NCBI RefSeq assembly: GCF_003325375.1
Contig: NZ_CP030862.1
Span: 5,089,501-5,153,500 of the forward strand
DNA length: 64,000 nt
Source: Streptomyces globosus
GTDB lineage: Bacteria; Actinomycetota; Actinomycetes; Streptomycetales; Streptomycetaceae
Direction: 5' to 3'
Shown: piece after piece, positions 25,609 to 36,006 of the stretch
Layout of the letters: each line of letters starts with the position of its first letter
Numbering within the stretch: position 1 is the first letter of the stretch
The notes under the pieces: model-generated
Databases searched by the model: none
What the model saw: only the letters and a program-made list of their open reading frames with translations
What the model was told of the DNA's origin: nothing
Program-made: the position numbers and the translations under genes

Positions 25609-26535
25609 ATGAGCAACGACCCCGCCGTGGAGATCCGCGGACTGGTGAAGCGGTACGGCCCCAAGACGGCGGTGGACGGTCTCGACCTCACCGTGCGCCG
25701 GGGCGAGGTCACCGCCGTACTCGGCCCCAACGGCGCGGGCAAGACCACCACGATCGAGACGTGCGAGGGCTATCTGCGGCCCGACGCCGGGACGGTCCGC
25801 GTCCTCGGCCTCGACCCGGTCGCCGAGGCCTCGGCCCTGCGCCCCCGGATCGGCGTCATGCTCCAGTCCGGCGGCGTGTACTCCGGCGCCCGCGCCGTCG
25901 AGATGCTCCGCCACATGGCCCGGCTGTACGCCGACCCGCTCGACGTCCCGGCGCTCGTGGAGCGGCTGGGCCTGGAGAGCTGCGGCCGCACCCCCTACCG
26001 CCGCCTCTCGGGCGGCCAGCAGCAGCGGCTGTCACTGGCCATGGCCGTGGTGGGCCGCCCCGAGCTGGTCTTCCTGGACGAGCCCACCGCCGGTCTGGAC
26101 CCGCAGGCCCGCCGGGCGACCTGGGAGCTCGTACGGGAGCTGCGCGCCGACGGGGTCGGCGTCGTCCTCACCACCCACCACATGGACGAGGCGGAGCAGC
26201 TGGCCGACGAGGTGGCGATCGTCGACGCCGGCCGGGTGATCGCCCACGGCAGCCCCGAGCAGCTGTGCCGCGGCGGCGCGGAGAACACCCTGCGCTTCAC
26301 CGGCCGCCCCGCCCTCGACCTGGCCGCGCTGCTCAAGGCGCTGCCCGACGGCACCCAGGCCGCGGAGATCCTCCCAGGCGTGTACCGCGTGACCGGTGAC
26401 ATCGGCCCCCAGATGCTGGCGACCGTCACCTCCTGGTGCGCCCAGCACGGGGTGATGCCCGACGGCCTCTCGGTGGAGCGGCACACACTCGAAGACGTCT
26501 TCCTCGAACTGACCGGTAAGGAGCTGCGCGCATGA
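25609..26535 (+). CDS. ABC transporter ATP-binding protein (DrrA-like exporter type)
   Basis: A 308-residue ATPase of the DrrA/CcmA class. Walker A GPNGAGKTT (about 43-51), signature LSGGQQQRLS, Walker B LVFLDEPTAGLD and the H-loop TTHHMDEAEQ are intact. The C-terminal extension (about 215-308) ending VERHTLEDVFLELTG is typical of export ATPases paired with an ABC-2 permease. The ATG at 25609 is fixed by the leaderless box; the longer upstream frame has no start signal. Its stop overlaps the permease ATG (ATGA). The exported substrate is unknown. Confidence 0.93.
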   Translation: MSNDPAVEIRGLVKRYGPKTAVDGLDLTVRRGEVTAVLGPNGAGKTTTIETCEGYLRPDAGTVRVLGLDPVAEASALRPRIGVMLQSGGVYSGARAVEMLRHMARLYADPLDVPALVERLGLESCGRTPYRRLSGGQQQRLSLAMAVVGRPELVFLDEPTAGLDPQARRATWELVRELRADGVGVVLTTHHMDEAEQLADEVAIVDAGRVIAHGSPEQLCRGGAENTLRFTGRPALDLAALLKALPDGTQAAEILPGVYRVTGDIGPQMLATVTSWCAQHGVMPDGLSVERHTLEDVFLELTGKELRA

Positions 26536-27314
26536 GCGCCGGTACGTTCGCCCCCCGCCCGGGGGCCGCGCCCGTGTCCCGCATGGTCCTCGCGCAGACG
26601 GCGCTGGAGACGCGGATGCTGCTGCGCAACGGGGAGCAGCTCCTGCTGACCGTGGTGATCCCGGCGATGCTGCTCGTGCTGTTCTCGGCCGTCGACATCG
26701 TCTCCGTGCCGCTCGACGCGGCCCGCGGTGAGGAGGCCGTGGACTTCCTCGCGCCCGGCGTCATCGCGCTGGCGGTGATGTCGACCGCGTTCACCGGCCA
26801 GGCCATCGCCACCGGCTTCGACCGCCGCTACGGGGTGCTCAAGCGGCTCGGGGCCTCGCCGCTGCCGCGCTGGGCGCTGATGGCCGCCAAGACGCTGTGC
26901 GTGCTGGTCACCGAGGTGCTCCAGATCGCCCTGCTGACGGCGATCGCCTTCGCGCTGGGCTGGTCCCCGCAGGGCGGGGTGCTGCCGGCGGTGCTGCTGG
27001 TGCTGCTGGGCACGGCGGCGTTCTCGGGGCTGGGACTGCTGATGGCCGGCACGCTCAGGGCGGAGGCCACGCTGGCTGCCGCGAACCTGGTCTTCCTGCT
27101 CCTCCTGGTCGGCGGCGGGGTGATCGTGCCGGTCGAGAAGTTCCCCGGAGCGGTGCAGTCCGTCCTCGGGCTGCTGCCGATCACCGCGCTGTCGGAGGGG
27201 CTGCGGGAGGTGCTGCGGTACGGCGCGCCGATGCCGTGGGGCGACGCCGCCGTCCTCGCGGCGTGGGCCGCGCTGGGCCTCGGCGCCGCGGCCAGGTTCT
27301 TCCGCTGGGAGTGA
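26532..27314 (+). CDS. ABC-2 type transporter permease
   Basis: A 260-residue membrane protein with six hydrophobic segments and the ABC-2 pattern, including TGFDRRYGVLKRLGASPLPR before the central helices and FPGAVQSVLGLLPITALSEGLR near the end. It is coupled by ATGA overlap to the ATPase gene and forms its membrane half. The pair sits between sufR and ctaA; a similar pair is usually found here in streptomycetes, so a housekeeping export role is possible, but no substrate is indicated. Confidence 0.92.
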   Translation: MSAGTFAPRPGAAPVSRMVLAQTALETRMLLRNGEQLLLTVVIPAMLLVLFSAVDIVSVPLDAARGEEAVDFLAPGVIALAVMSTAFTGQAIATGFDRRYGVLKRLGASPLPRWALMAAKTLCVLVTEVLQIALLTAIAFALGWSPQGGVLPAVLLVLLGTAAFSGLGLLMAGTLRAEATLAAANLVFLLLLVGGGVIVPVEKFPGAVQSVLGLLPITALSEGLREVLRYGAPMPWGDAAVLAAWAALGLGAAARFFRWE

Positions 27315-27399
27315 ATCCCCCGCCCCGTACGTTGGTCCCGGGGGACGATGGGCGCCGCAGCACAGGGGTGGCGCACCACCAGGACGCCGGGGGGCGGAA

Positions 27400-28548
27400 A
27401 TGGGGCAGCGGGAGGCCGCACTGCGGCTGGACGAGCAGTGGGCGGGAATCAGGTCGGGGGACCGGGAGGCGGCGTACGGCGAGGCCGAGGCGCTGCTGGG
27501 GGAGCTCATCGGGGCCCTGCGCGGGCCGGCCGGGACCGATCCGGAGTGCGCGGCGCGGCTGGGGCTGCGCCTGGGCGACCTGGCGGCGCGGCGCTTCGCC
27601 GGCGGTGACCGGGCCGGGGCGCTGGCGGCCGTGGAGGAGGGGCTGGGGTACGTACGGCAGGCCGCGGGCCACTCCCCGCAGTACGCCCGCTGGTACGCCC
27701 GGCTGCTGATCAACCAGGGCGTCTGGCTGGCGTGGCCGCTGAGCGGCCCCGACCGGCTGCCGCTGCACCCGCTCGGTGCGGCCGCCGAGGACGGGCCGGG
27801 GGCGATGGAGCGGGCGGCCGGCGAGCGCGCCCTGGACCTGACGCGCACCGCGGTCGGGGTGTGGAGCGGCCTGGACCAGGAGGATCCGGTCAACCGGCGC
27901 GGCCTCGCCCAGGCCCTGGTGTTCCTCGGCGACCGGCTCGCCGAGCTGGGCCTGGCCGAGGAGGCCGCGGCACGCGCGGTGGAGGCCGAGGGCGCCTTCC
28001 GGGCACTGCTGCTGGCCGATCCCGGCTCCGCAGGCGCGGCCGACGCGGAGGAGGCCCTCGACCACATAGGCCGGCAGCTGGAGCTGCGCCTGCGCTTCCT
28101 GTCCTTCGGCTCCCTGGTGGGTCTGCGGGCCCGCGGCCTGCTGCCGGGGCGGCTGCTGCCGCAGGCCGTGGTGGCCGCCCGGATCCAGGGGGTGCCGGAG
28201 GAGGAGCTGGCGGCCCGGCTGCACCTGGGCGCCGACCAGGTCCGCACCATGCTGGAGGTCACGCCGTGGCGGGCCGTGTGGCGGTTCGAGGCCCGCGGCG
28301 CCGACGGGCTCTGGGGTGGCCGGCACAGCAGCTGGCAGGGCAGCGCCGAGGTCCGCCACCGCACGGCCGAGGAGGTCGGCGCGGAACTGGTGCGCGGCTT
28401 CCGGATCTCCCCCCACTACCCGGGGGACGGGACGCACTGGCGGCTGCGGGTGTGGTGGCACGAGGAGGGCGATCCGGCCGGCGCCCGCTTCCGGTACGTG
28501 TCGGGCCCGGAGTCCGCGGCGCGCCGCCCGGGCGACACCCCCTCGTGA
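27400..28548 (+). CDS. TPR-like protein with a possible HTH, unknown function
   Basis: A 382-residue soluble protein I cannot assign. Residues about 25-235 are helix-rich with TPR-like Ala/Leu spacing (GDLAARRFAGGDRAGALAAVEEGLGYV). Residues about 256-286 (AVVAARIQGVPEEELAARLHLGADQVRTMLE) read like a helix-turn-helix. The C-terminal 90 residues are Trp/Arg-rich (WRAVWRFEARG, THWRLRVWWHEEG) and end the domain. A G-run precedes the ATG at 27400. It lies 85 bases after the permease and its stop overlaps the Rex-like site before ctaA. Confidence 0.7.
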   Translation: MGQREAALRLDEQWAGIRSGDREAAYGEAEALLGELIGALRGPAGTDPECAARLGLRLGDLAARRFAGGDRAGALAAVEEGLGYVRQAAGHSPQYARWYARLLINQGVWLAWPLSGPDRLPLHPLGAAAEDGPGAMERAAGERALDLTRTAVGVWSGLDQEDPVNRRGLAQALVFLGDRLAELGLAEEAAARAVEAEGAFRALLLADPGSAGAADAEEALDHIGRQLELRLRFLSFGSLVGLRARGLLPGRLLPQAVVAARIQGVPEEELAARLHLGADQVRTMLEVTPWRAVWRFEARGADGLWGGRHSSWQGSAEVRHRTAEEVGAELVRGFRISPHYPGDGTHWRLRVWWHEEGDPAGARFRYVSGPESAARRPGDTPS

Positions 28549-28559
28549 AAGTTTGCACA
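28544..28559. promoter_or_regulatory. Rex-like operator before ctaA
   Basis: CGTGAAA-GTT-TGCACA has the spacing of the Streptomyces Rex operator (TGTGAAC-N3-TTCACA) and agrees at 10 of 13 fixed positions. It lies 10 bases upstream of the ctaA -10 box, over the -35 region, where a repressor would block transcription. Rex senses NADH/NAD and controls respiratory genes, so the context fits; the match is imperfect. Confidence 0.35.
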
Positions 28560-28569
28560 AGGCGCCGCG

Positions 28570-28575
28570 TACGAT
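28570..28575 (+). promoter_or_regulatory. Leaderless -10 box of ctaA (TACGAT)
   Basis: TACGAT ends exactly seven bases before the GTG at 28583, so transcription probably begins at the start codon. Confidence 0.55.
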
Positions 28576-28582
28576 AAGCGCC

Positions 28583-29542
28583 GTGTTGACCCCACTCGCT
28601 TACCTCGCGCGCCGCTGGACCCCGTCACCCCGGACCGTCCGGCGCGCCGCGTTCGCCGCCCTGCTCATGAGCGTGGCCATCGTCGTCACCGGCGGAGCCG
28701 TACGCCTGACCGGATCCGGCCTCGGCTGCGACACGTGGCCCAAGTGCACCGACGACAGCCTGGTGGCGACGCCGGAGCAGGGACTGCACGGGGCGATCGA
28801 GTTCGGCAACCGGATGCTGACGTACGTGCTGTCCGCTGCCGTGGGCTGGTGCATCCTCGCGGCGCGCTCGGCCAAGCCGTGGCGCCGCTCCCTCACCCGG
28901 CTCGGCTGGCTGCAGTTCGCCATCGTCCTGGCCAACGCGGTGCTCGGCGGGATCACCGTGATGACGGGCCTGAACCCGTACAGCGTCGCCGGGCACTTCC
29001 TGCTCGCCACCGCGCTGATCTCGGTCACCGTGGTGACCTGGCACCGCACCGGCGAGGGCGACGCCCCGACCCGGCCGCGGGTGCCCGCCCCGGTGCGCAA
29101 GCTGTCCTGGGCGCTGCTCGCGACGACCGCCGTGCTGATCGCCGCGGGCACGGTCGTGACCGGCTCCGGCCCGCACGCCGGCGACAGCAGCGAGATCAAG
29201 CGGATGCCGCTCGACTGGGAGGCCACGGCGCACGTCCACGCGATCGCCGCCTGGCTGGTGTGCGCGCTGGCGGTCGCGATGTGGCTGGTGCTGCGCGTGG
29301 TGGACGCCCCCGAGGACACCCGGGCCCGGGCCCGCGACCTGCTGGTGGTCCTGCTCGCGCAGGGCGCCGTCGGCTACGTCCAGTTCTTCACCGACCTGCC
29401 CGAGGTGCTGGTCGCGGCGCACATGCTCGGGTCCTGCCTGGTGTGGATCGCGGTCCTGCGCGTGGCGCTGAGCCTGCGCGAGCGGCCGCACCTCCCGGCC
29501 GGCGCCCCGGCCCCGGCCGAAGCGTCGCTCTCGGCGGCCTGA
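28583..29542 (+). CDS. ctaA: Heme A synthase
   Basis: A 319-residue membrane enzyme that oxidises heme O to heme A for aa3-type cytochrome oxidase. It has about eight transmembrane helices in two similar halves. The first loop has the Cys pair GCDTWPKC, followed by the heme-ligand His in EQGLHGAIEFGNR. Further ligand His residues are in VAGHFLLAT, ATAHVHAIAAW and LVAAHMLGS. The GTG at 28583 is chosen from the leaderless box; the upstream open frame is inside the previous gene. It works with CtaB, encoded about 0.5 kb away in the opposite direction. Confidence 0.93.
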   Translation: MLTPLAYLARRWTPSPRTVRRAAFAALLMSVAIVVTGGAVRLTGSGLGCDTWPKCTDDSLVATPEQGLHGAIEFGNRMLTYVLSAAVGWCILAARSAKPWRRSLTRLGWLQFAIVLANAVLGGITVMTGLNPYSVAGHFLLATALISVTVVTWHRTGEGDAPTRPRVPAPVRKLSWALLATTAVLIAAGTVVTGSGPHAGDSSEIKRMPLDWEATAHVHAIAAWLVCALAVAMWLVLRVVDAPEDTRARARDLLVVLLAQGAVGYVQFFTDLPEVLVAAHMLGSCLVWIAVLRVALSLRERPHLPAGAPAPAEASLSAA

Positions 29543-29547
29543 TGAGG

Positions 29548-29583
29548 CGCCTGCCGGCCCCGGGAGCCCGGGGCCGGCAGGCG
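29548..29583. terminator. First of two adjacent hairpins after ctaA
   Basis: A perfect 17-bp GC stem (CGCCTGCCGGCCCCGGG and complement) with only AG between the arms starts five bases past the ctaA stop. Confidence 0.8.
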
Positions 29584-29644
29584 TCAACGCGAAAGCCCCG
29601 CACACCAGCCCGTTCCGGGCGGGGTGCGGGGCTTTCGCGTTGAC
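29583..29644. terminator. Second hairpin, bidirectional terminator
   Basis: A perfect 21-bp inverted repeat (GTCAACGCGAAAGCCCCGCAC and complement) with a 20-base loop lies between ctaA and the convergent small gene, directly abutting the first hairpin. Confidence 0.85.
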
Positions 29645-29662
29645 GGCGTCCGCGGGGCGGCG

Positions 29663-30007
29663 TCAGGCCGCCGGCCGGCTCCCGCCGAGCTGGAGGCCCG
29701 CCATGCGGTTCCACTCGTAGGGGCCGGTCTTCACGCGTGCGGCGAAGTCGCCGTCGAACTCCTCGTGGAGGGTGAGGGCGGCCTTCTCCGCGGCCAGGGC
29801 CGCGGCGGCGTGGGTCGGCGCGACGAGGTCGCCCCAGGCGCCGTCGGTGCCGACCAGCACGATCCGGGTGCCGGCCTGGCCGATGTGCGCGAGGTGCCCC
29901 TCGGCGCCGCCGTGCTCCTTGGCGAACGCCCCGATCTGCTTGGCCAGCTTCGCGGCGGCCCGCTCCTGCTTCTTGTCCGCGGCGACCGCGGGGGTGGTGT
30001 CTGCCAT
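29663..30007 (-). CDS. Small conserved-type protein, unknown function
   Basis: A 114-residue soluble protein, helical at the N-terminus (DKKQERAAAKLAKQIGAFAKEHGG). A central segment reads TRIVLVGTDGAWGDLVAPTHAAA, and the C-terminal YEWNRMAGLQLG ends a compact domain. The ATG at 30007 is preferred to the one at 30016 because TAGCAT lies seven bases before it. It lies directly downstream of ctaB on the same strand side of the locus (24 bases from the ctaB stop) but has its own leaderless box. Function unknown. Confidence 0.75.
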   Translation of the reverse strand: MADTTPAVAADKKQERAAAKLAKQIGAFAKEHGGAEGHLAHIGQAGTRIVLVGTDGAWGDLVAPTHAAAALAAEKAALTLHEEFDGDFAARVKTGPYEWNRMAGLQLGGSRPAA

Positions 30008-30014
30008 GGACAGC

Positions 30015-30020
30015 ATGCTA
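30015..30020 (-). promoter_or_regulatory. Leaderless -10 box (TAGCAT)
   Basis: On the minus strand, TAGCAT ends seven bases before the ATG at 30007. It lies in the short gap after ctaB. Confidence 0.5.
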
Positions 30021-30031
30021 CCCGCGGGTAA

Positions 30032-30973
30032 TCAGCGGAGGAAGGGATCCACGGCCACGGCCACGAACAGGAGCGACACGTAGGTGATGGACCAGTGGAA
30101 CAGGCGCATCTCCTTCAGCTTCGCGCCGGTCACGCCCGCCTTGGCGCGCGCGTGCAGCGCGTGCGCCTCCCACAGCCACCAGCCGCCGGCCGCCAGCGCG
30201 ACCGCCGTGTAGAACCAGCCGGTGTACCCCAGGGGGGTGAGCAGCAGCGAGACGGCGACCATCACCCAGCTGTAGGCGACGATCTGCCGCGCCACGGCCC
30301 GGTTGCCGGCGACGACCGGCAGCATGGGCACGCCGACGCGCGCGTAGTCGTCGGCCACCTTCATGGACAGCGGCCAGTAGTGCGGCGGGGTCCAGAAGAA
30401 GATGACGAGGAAGAGGATGACGGCGGCCCAGGAGACCTCGTTGCGGACCGAGGACCAGCCGATGAGCACCGGCATGCATCCGGCGATGCCGCCCCAGACG
30501 ATGTTCTGGGTGGTGCGCCGCTTCAGCAGCATCGTGTAGACGACGACGTAGAAGAGGAGCGCGCCGAGGGCGAGCGCGGCGGACAGCCAGTTGACGAGCA
30601 GTCCGAACCACACCGTGGAGACCACGCCGAGGGTGATGCCGAAGACGAGGCACTCCCGCGGGCTGACCATGCCGGTCACGAGCGGCCGCTGCGAGGTGCG
30701 GTCCATCAGCGCGTCGATGTCGCGGTCGATGTACATGTTCAGGGCGTTGGCGCCGCCCGCGGACATGTAGCCGCCGAAGCACGTGGCCAGGACCAGCCAG
30801 AGCGAGGGCACGCCCTGCTCCGCGAGGAACATCACCGGCACTGTGGTGATCAGCAGAAGTTCGATGATCCTCGGCTTGGTCAAAGCCACAAAAGCCATGG
30901 CACGGGCCCCGAACGGCCGGTGCCCGGGGCTCGTCCCGAGCACCCCCGATGGACGGGATTCGACGGCCGTCAC
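30032..30973 (-). CDS. ctaB: Protoheme IX farnesyltransferase (heme O synthase)
   Basis: A 313-residue UbiA-family membrane enzyme that adds a farnesyl group to heme B to give heme O, the substrate of CtaA. The two Asp-rich regions are GANALNMYIDRDIDALMDRT and DDYARVGVPMLPVVAG. KPRIIELLLITTVPVM, FFWTPPHYWPLSM and about eight helices complete the family pattern. GTG 30973 is used, with AGGGG five bases before it; longer in-frame starts run into promoter sequence. The 259-base divergent gap to tkt carries the promoters of both. Confidence 0.93.
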   Translation of the reverse strand: MTAVESRPSGVLGTSPGHRPFGARAMAFVALTKPRIIELLLITTVPVMFLAEQGVPSLWLVLATCFGGYMSAGGANALNMYIDRDIDALMDRTSQRPLVTGMVSPRECLVFGITLGVVSTVWFGLLVNWLSAALALGALLFYVVVYTMLLKRRTTQNIVWGGIAGCMPVLIGWSSVRNEVSWAAVILFLVIFFWTPPHYWPLSMKVADDYARVGVPMLPVVAGNRAVARQIVAYSWVMVAVSLLLTPLGYTGWFYTAVALAAGGWWLWEAHALHARAKAGVTGAKLKEMRLFHWSITYVSLLFVAVAVDPFLR

Positions 30974-31232
30974 GCACACCCCTGACAGAGAAACCAGCAA
31001 GCTCCGGGCATAGGGGCCCGTAAAGGCTTGCGCGTACCACGCCACTGTAGACGTTGCACTTGTGTCGCCCTGCGCGGGGGTCGCCTCGTGTTGGCCCGAT
31101 CGGGGGCGGCGACGTTGTGACGGACTGCGGGCACTCGAATAGCTGCACGCCGTGGCGGGGGTAGGCTCGGAATCGCGCCGGTGCACCGTACGTCACCGGG
31201 AACAGACATGTGGAGAGGAGCCCTGACCCACG

Positions 31233-33320
<2,088 letters not shown>

Positions 33321-33355
33321 CGCCGGTACAAGAACCAGTAGGAGATGCAATTCCC

Positions 33356-34474
33356 ATGACAGACGCACTCAAGCGCCTCTCCGACGAGGGCGTGGCGATC
33401 TGGCTGGACGACCTGTCCCGCAAGCGCATCACGTCGGGCAACCTGGCCGAGCTGATCGACGAGTCGCACGTCGTCGGCGTCACCACGAACCCGTCGATCT
33501 TCCAGAAGGCGATCAGCAGCGGCGACGGCTACGAGCAGCAGCTCGCCGACCTCGCAGCCCGCAAGGTCACCGTCGACGAGGCCATCCGCATGATCACCAC
33601 GGCGGACGTCCGCGACGCCGCCGACATCCTGCGGCCGGTCTTCGACCGGACCGACGGCCAGGACGGCCGCGTCTCGATCGAGGTCGACCCGCGGCTGGCC
33701 CACAACACGGCGGCGACCATCGCCGAGGCCAAGCAGCTCGCCTGGCTGGTGGACCGCCCGAACACGCTGATCAAGATCCCCGCGACCAAGGCCGGCCTGC
33801 CGGCGATCACCGAGGTCATCGGCCGGGGCATCAGCGTCAACGTCACGCTGATCTTCTCGCTGGAGCGCTACCGCGAGGTCATGGACGCCTACGTGGCGGG
33901 CCTGGAGAAGGCCCGGTCCGCGGGCCTGGACCTCTCCGAGATCCACTCGGTCGCGTCGTTCTTCGTCTCCCGCGTGGACACCGAGATCGACAAGCGCCTG
34001 GACGGCGTCAACACCGACGAGGCCAAGGCCCTGAAGGGCAAGTCGGCCCTCGCCAACGCCCGCCTGGCCTACGAGGCGTACGAGGAGGTCTTCTCCTCCG
34101 ACCGCTGGGCCGCCCTGGAGCGCCTGGGCGCCAACAAGCAGCGCCCGCTGTGGGCCTCGACCGGCGTCAAGGACCCGGCGTACAAGGACACCCTGTACGT
34201 GGACGACCTGGTCGCCCCGAACACGGTCAACACGATGCCGGAGGCCACCCTGGAGGCGGCCGCCGACCACGGCCAGGTGACCGGCGACACCGTCCGCGGC
34301 ACCTACGACGAGTCCCGCCGGGTGCTCGCCGCGGTCGCGGAGCTCGGCATCTCGTACGACGATGTGGTTCAGCTGCTGGAGGACGAGGGCGTCGAGAAGT
34401 TCGAGGCGTCCTGGAACGACCTGCTGAAGTCCACCGAGGCGGAGCTGGAGCGCCTCGCTCCCACGGAGGCCTGA
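33356..34474 (+). CDS. tal: Transaldolase
   Basis: A 372-residue actinobacterial transaldolase that transfers the dihydroxyacetone unit between sugar phosphates. The Schiff-base lysine is in TLIKIPATKAG, with GVTTNPSIFQKAI at the start and RPLWASTGVKDP near the end. AGGAG lies 11 bases before the ATG at 33356, 35 bases after tkt. An out-of-frame ATG lies within the same leader. Confidence 0.95.
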   Translation: MTDALKRLSDEGVAIWLDDLSRKRITSGNLAELIDESHVVGVTTNPSIFQKAISSGDGYEQQLADLAARKVTVDEAIRMITTADVRDAADILRPVFDRTDGQDGRVSIEVDPRLAHNTAATIAEAKQLAWLVDRPNTLIKIPATKAGLPAITEVIGRGISVNVTLIFSLERYREVMDAYVAGLEKARSAGLDLSEIHSVASFFVSRVDTEIDKRLDGVNTDEAKALKGKSALANARLAYEAYEEVFSSDRWAALERLGANKQRPLWASTGVKDPAYKDTLYVDDLVAPNTVNTMPEATLEAAADHGQVTGDTVRGTYDESRRVLAAVAELGISYDDVVQLLEDEGVEKFEASWNDLLKSTEAELERLAPTEA

Positions 34475-34479
34475 ACACC

Positions 34480-36006
34480 TTGTCTGTAAACGGAGCGAAC
34501 CCGCTTCGTGACGCACAGGACCGGCGGCTCCCGCGTATCGCGGGGCCGTCCGGCCTGGTCATTTTCGGCGTTACGGGTGACCTGTCGCGCAAGAAGCTGA
34601 TGCCTGCCGTCTACGACCTGGCCAACCGCGGCCTGCTCCCGCCGGGCTTCTCCCTCATCGGCTTCGCCCGCCGCGAGTGGGAGCACGAGGACTTCGCCCA
34701 GGAGGTGTACGAGGCCGTCAAGCAGCACTCGCGCACCCCCTTCCGGGAGGAGGTCTGGCAGCAGCTGGTGCAGGGCTGCCGCTTCGTCCAGGGCGACTTC
34801 GACGACGACCAGGCGTTCGAGACGCTGAAGGCGACGATCGAGGAGCTCGACAAGCAGCAGGGGACGGGCGGGAACTTCGCCTTCTACCTGTCGGTGCCGC
34901 CGAAGTGGTTCCCCAAGGTGGTCCAGCAGCTCAAGGACCACGGGCTCGCCCAGAAGGAGGGCTCCTGGCGGCGCGCCGTCATCGAGAAGCCCTTCGGGCA
35001 CGACCTGAAGAGCGCCGAGGAGCTCAACAAGGTCGTCCACGAGGTGTTCCCGCGGGACGAGGTCTTCCGCATCGACCACTACCTGGGCAAGGAGACCGTC
35101 CAGAACATCCTGGCGCTCCGCTTCGCGAACACGATGTTCGAGCCGATCTGGAACCGGTCCTACGTGGACCACGTGCAGATCACCATGGCCGAGGACATCG
35201 GCATCGGCGGCCGGGCCGGGTACTACGACGGCATCGGCGCCGCCCGCGACGTCATCCAGAACCACCTGCTCCAGCTGCTCGCGCTGACGGCGATGGAGGA
35301 GCCGGGCTCCTTCCACCCCAAGGCGCTGGTGGCGGAGAAGCTGAAGGTGCTCAGCGCCGTCCAGATCCCCGAGGACCTGGGCAAGCACACCGTGCGCGGC
35401 CAGTACACCTCGGCGTGGCAGGGCGGCGAGAAGGTCGTCGGCTACCTCGAAGAGGACGGCATCGACCCGAAGTCCAAGACGGACACGTACGCGGCGATCC
35501 GCCTGGAGATCAACAACCGCCGCTGGGCGGGCGTGCCGTTCTACCTGCGGACGGGCAAGCGCCTGGGCCGCCGGGTGACAGAGATCGCGGTGGTCTTCAA
35601 GCGGGCTCCGTACCTGCCGTTCGAGTCGGGCGCGACCGAGGAGCTGGGGCAGAACGCCCTGGTCATCCGGGTCCAGCCGGACGAGGGCGTCACGGTCCGC
35701 TTCGGCTCCAAGGTCCCGGGCACCTCGATGGAGGTCCGGGACGTCACGATGGACTTCGCGTACGGCGAGTCCTTCACGGAGTCGAGCCCCGAGGCGTACG
35801 AGCGCCTCATCCTGGACGTCCTGCTGGGCGACGCGAACCTCTTCCCGCGCCACCAGGAGGTCGAGCTGTCCTGGAACATCCTCGACCCGATCGAGGAGTA
35901 CTGGGACCGGCACGGCAGGCCCGCGCAGTACACGGCGGGGACCTGGGGGCCGATCGAGGCGGACGAGATGCTCGCACGAGACGGACGGAGCTGGCGCCGG
36001 CCATGA
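34480..36006 (+). CDS. zwf: Glucose-6-phosphate dehydrogenase
   Basis: A 508-residue enzyme for the first oxidative step of the pentose-phosphate pathway and a main NADPH source. The nucleotide fold begins with FGVTGDLSRKKL, and the substrate site RIDHYLGKETVQN and the motif YLRTGKRL are intact. A TTG start at 34480 is chosen: it gives MSVNGANPL, has GGAGG ten bases upstream inside the tal end, and follows the tal stop by five bases. No in-frame ATG or GTG precedes the nucleotide-binding fold. It is coupled to opcA by an ATGA overlap. Confidence 0.94.
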   Translation: MSVNGANPLRDAQDRRLPRIAGPSGLVIFGVTGDLSRKKLMPAVYDLANRGLLPPGFSLIGFARREWEHEDFAQEVYEAVKQHSRTPFREEVWQQLVQGCRFVQGDFDDDQAFETLKATIEELDKQQGTGGNFAFYLSVPPKWFPKVVQQLKDHGLAQKEGSWRRAVIEKPFGHDLKSAEELNKVVHEVFPRDEVFRIDHYLGKETVQNILALRFANTMFEPIWNRSYVDHVQITMAEDIGIGGRAGYYDGIGAARDVIQNHLLQLLALTAMEEPGSFHPKALVAEKLKVLSAVQIPEDLGKHTVRGQYTSAWQGGEKVVGYLEEDGIDPKSKTDTYAAIRLEINNRRWAGVPFYLRTGKRLGRRVTEIAVVFKRAPYLPFESGATEELGQNALVIRVQPDEGVTVRFGSKVPGTSMEVRDVTMDFAYGESFTESSPEAYERLILDVLLGDANLFPRHQEVELSWNILDPIEEYWDRHGRPAQYTAGTWGPIEADEMLARDGRSWRRP

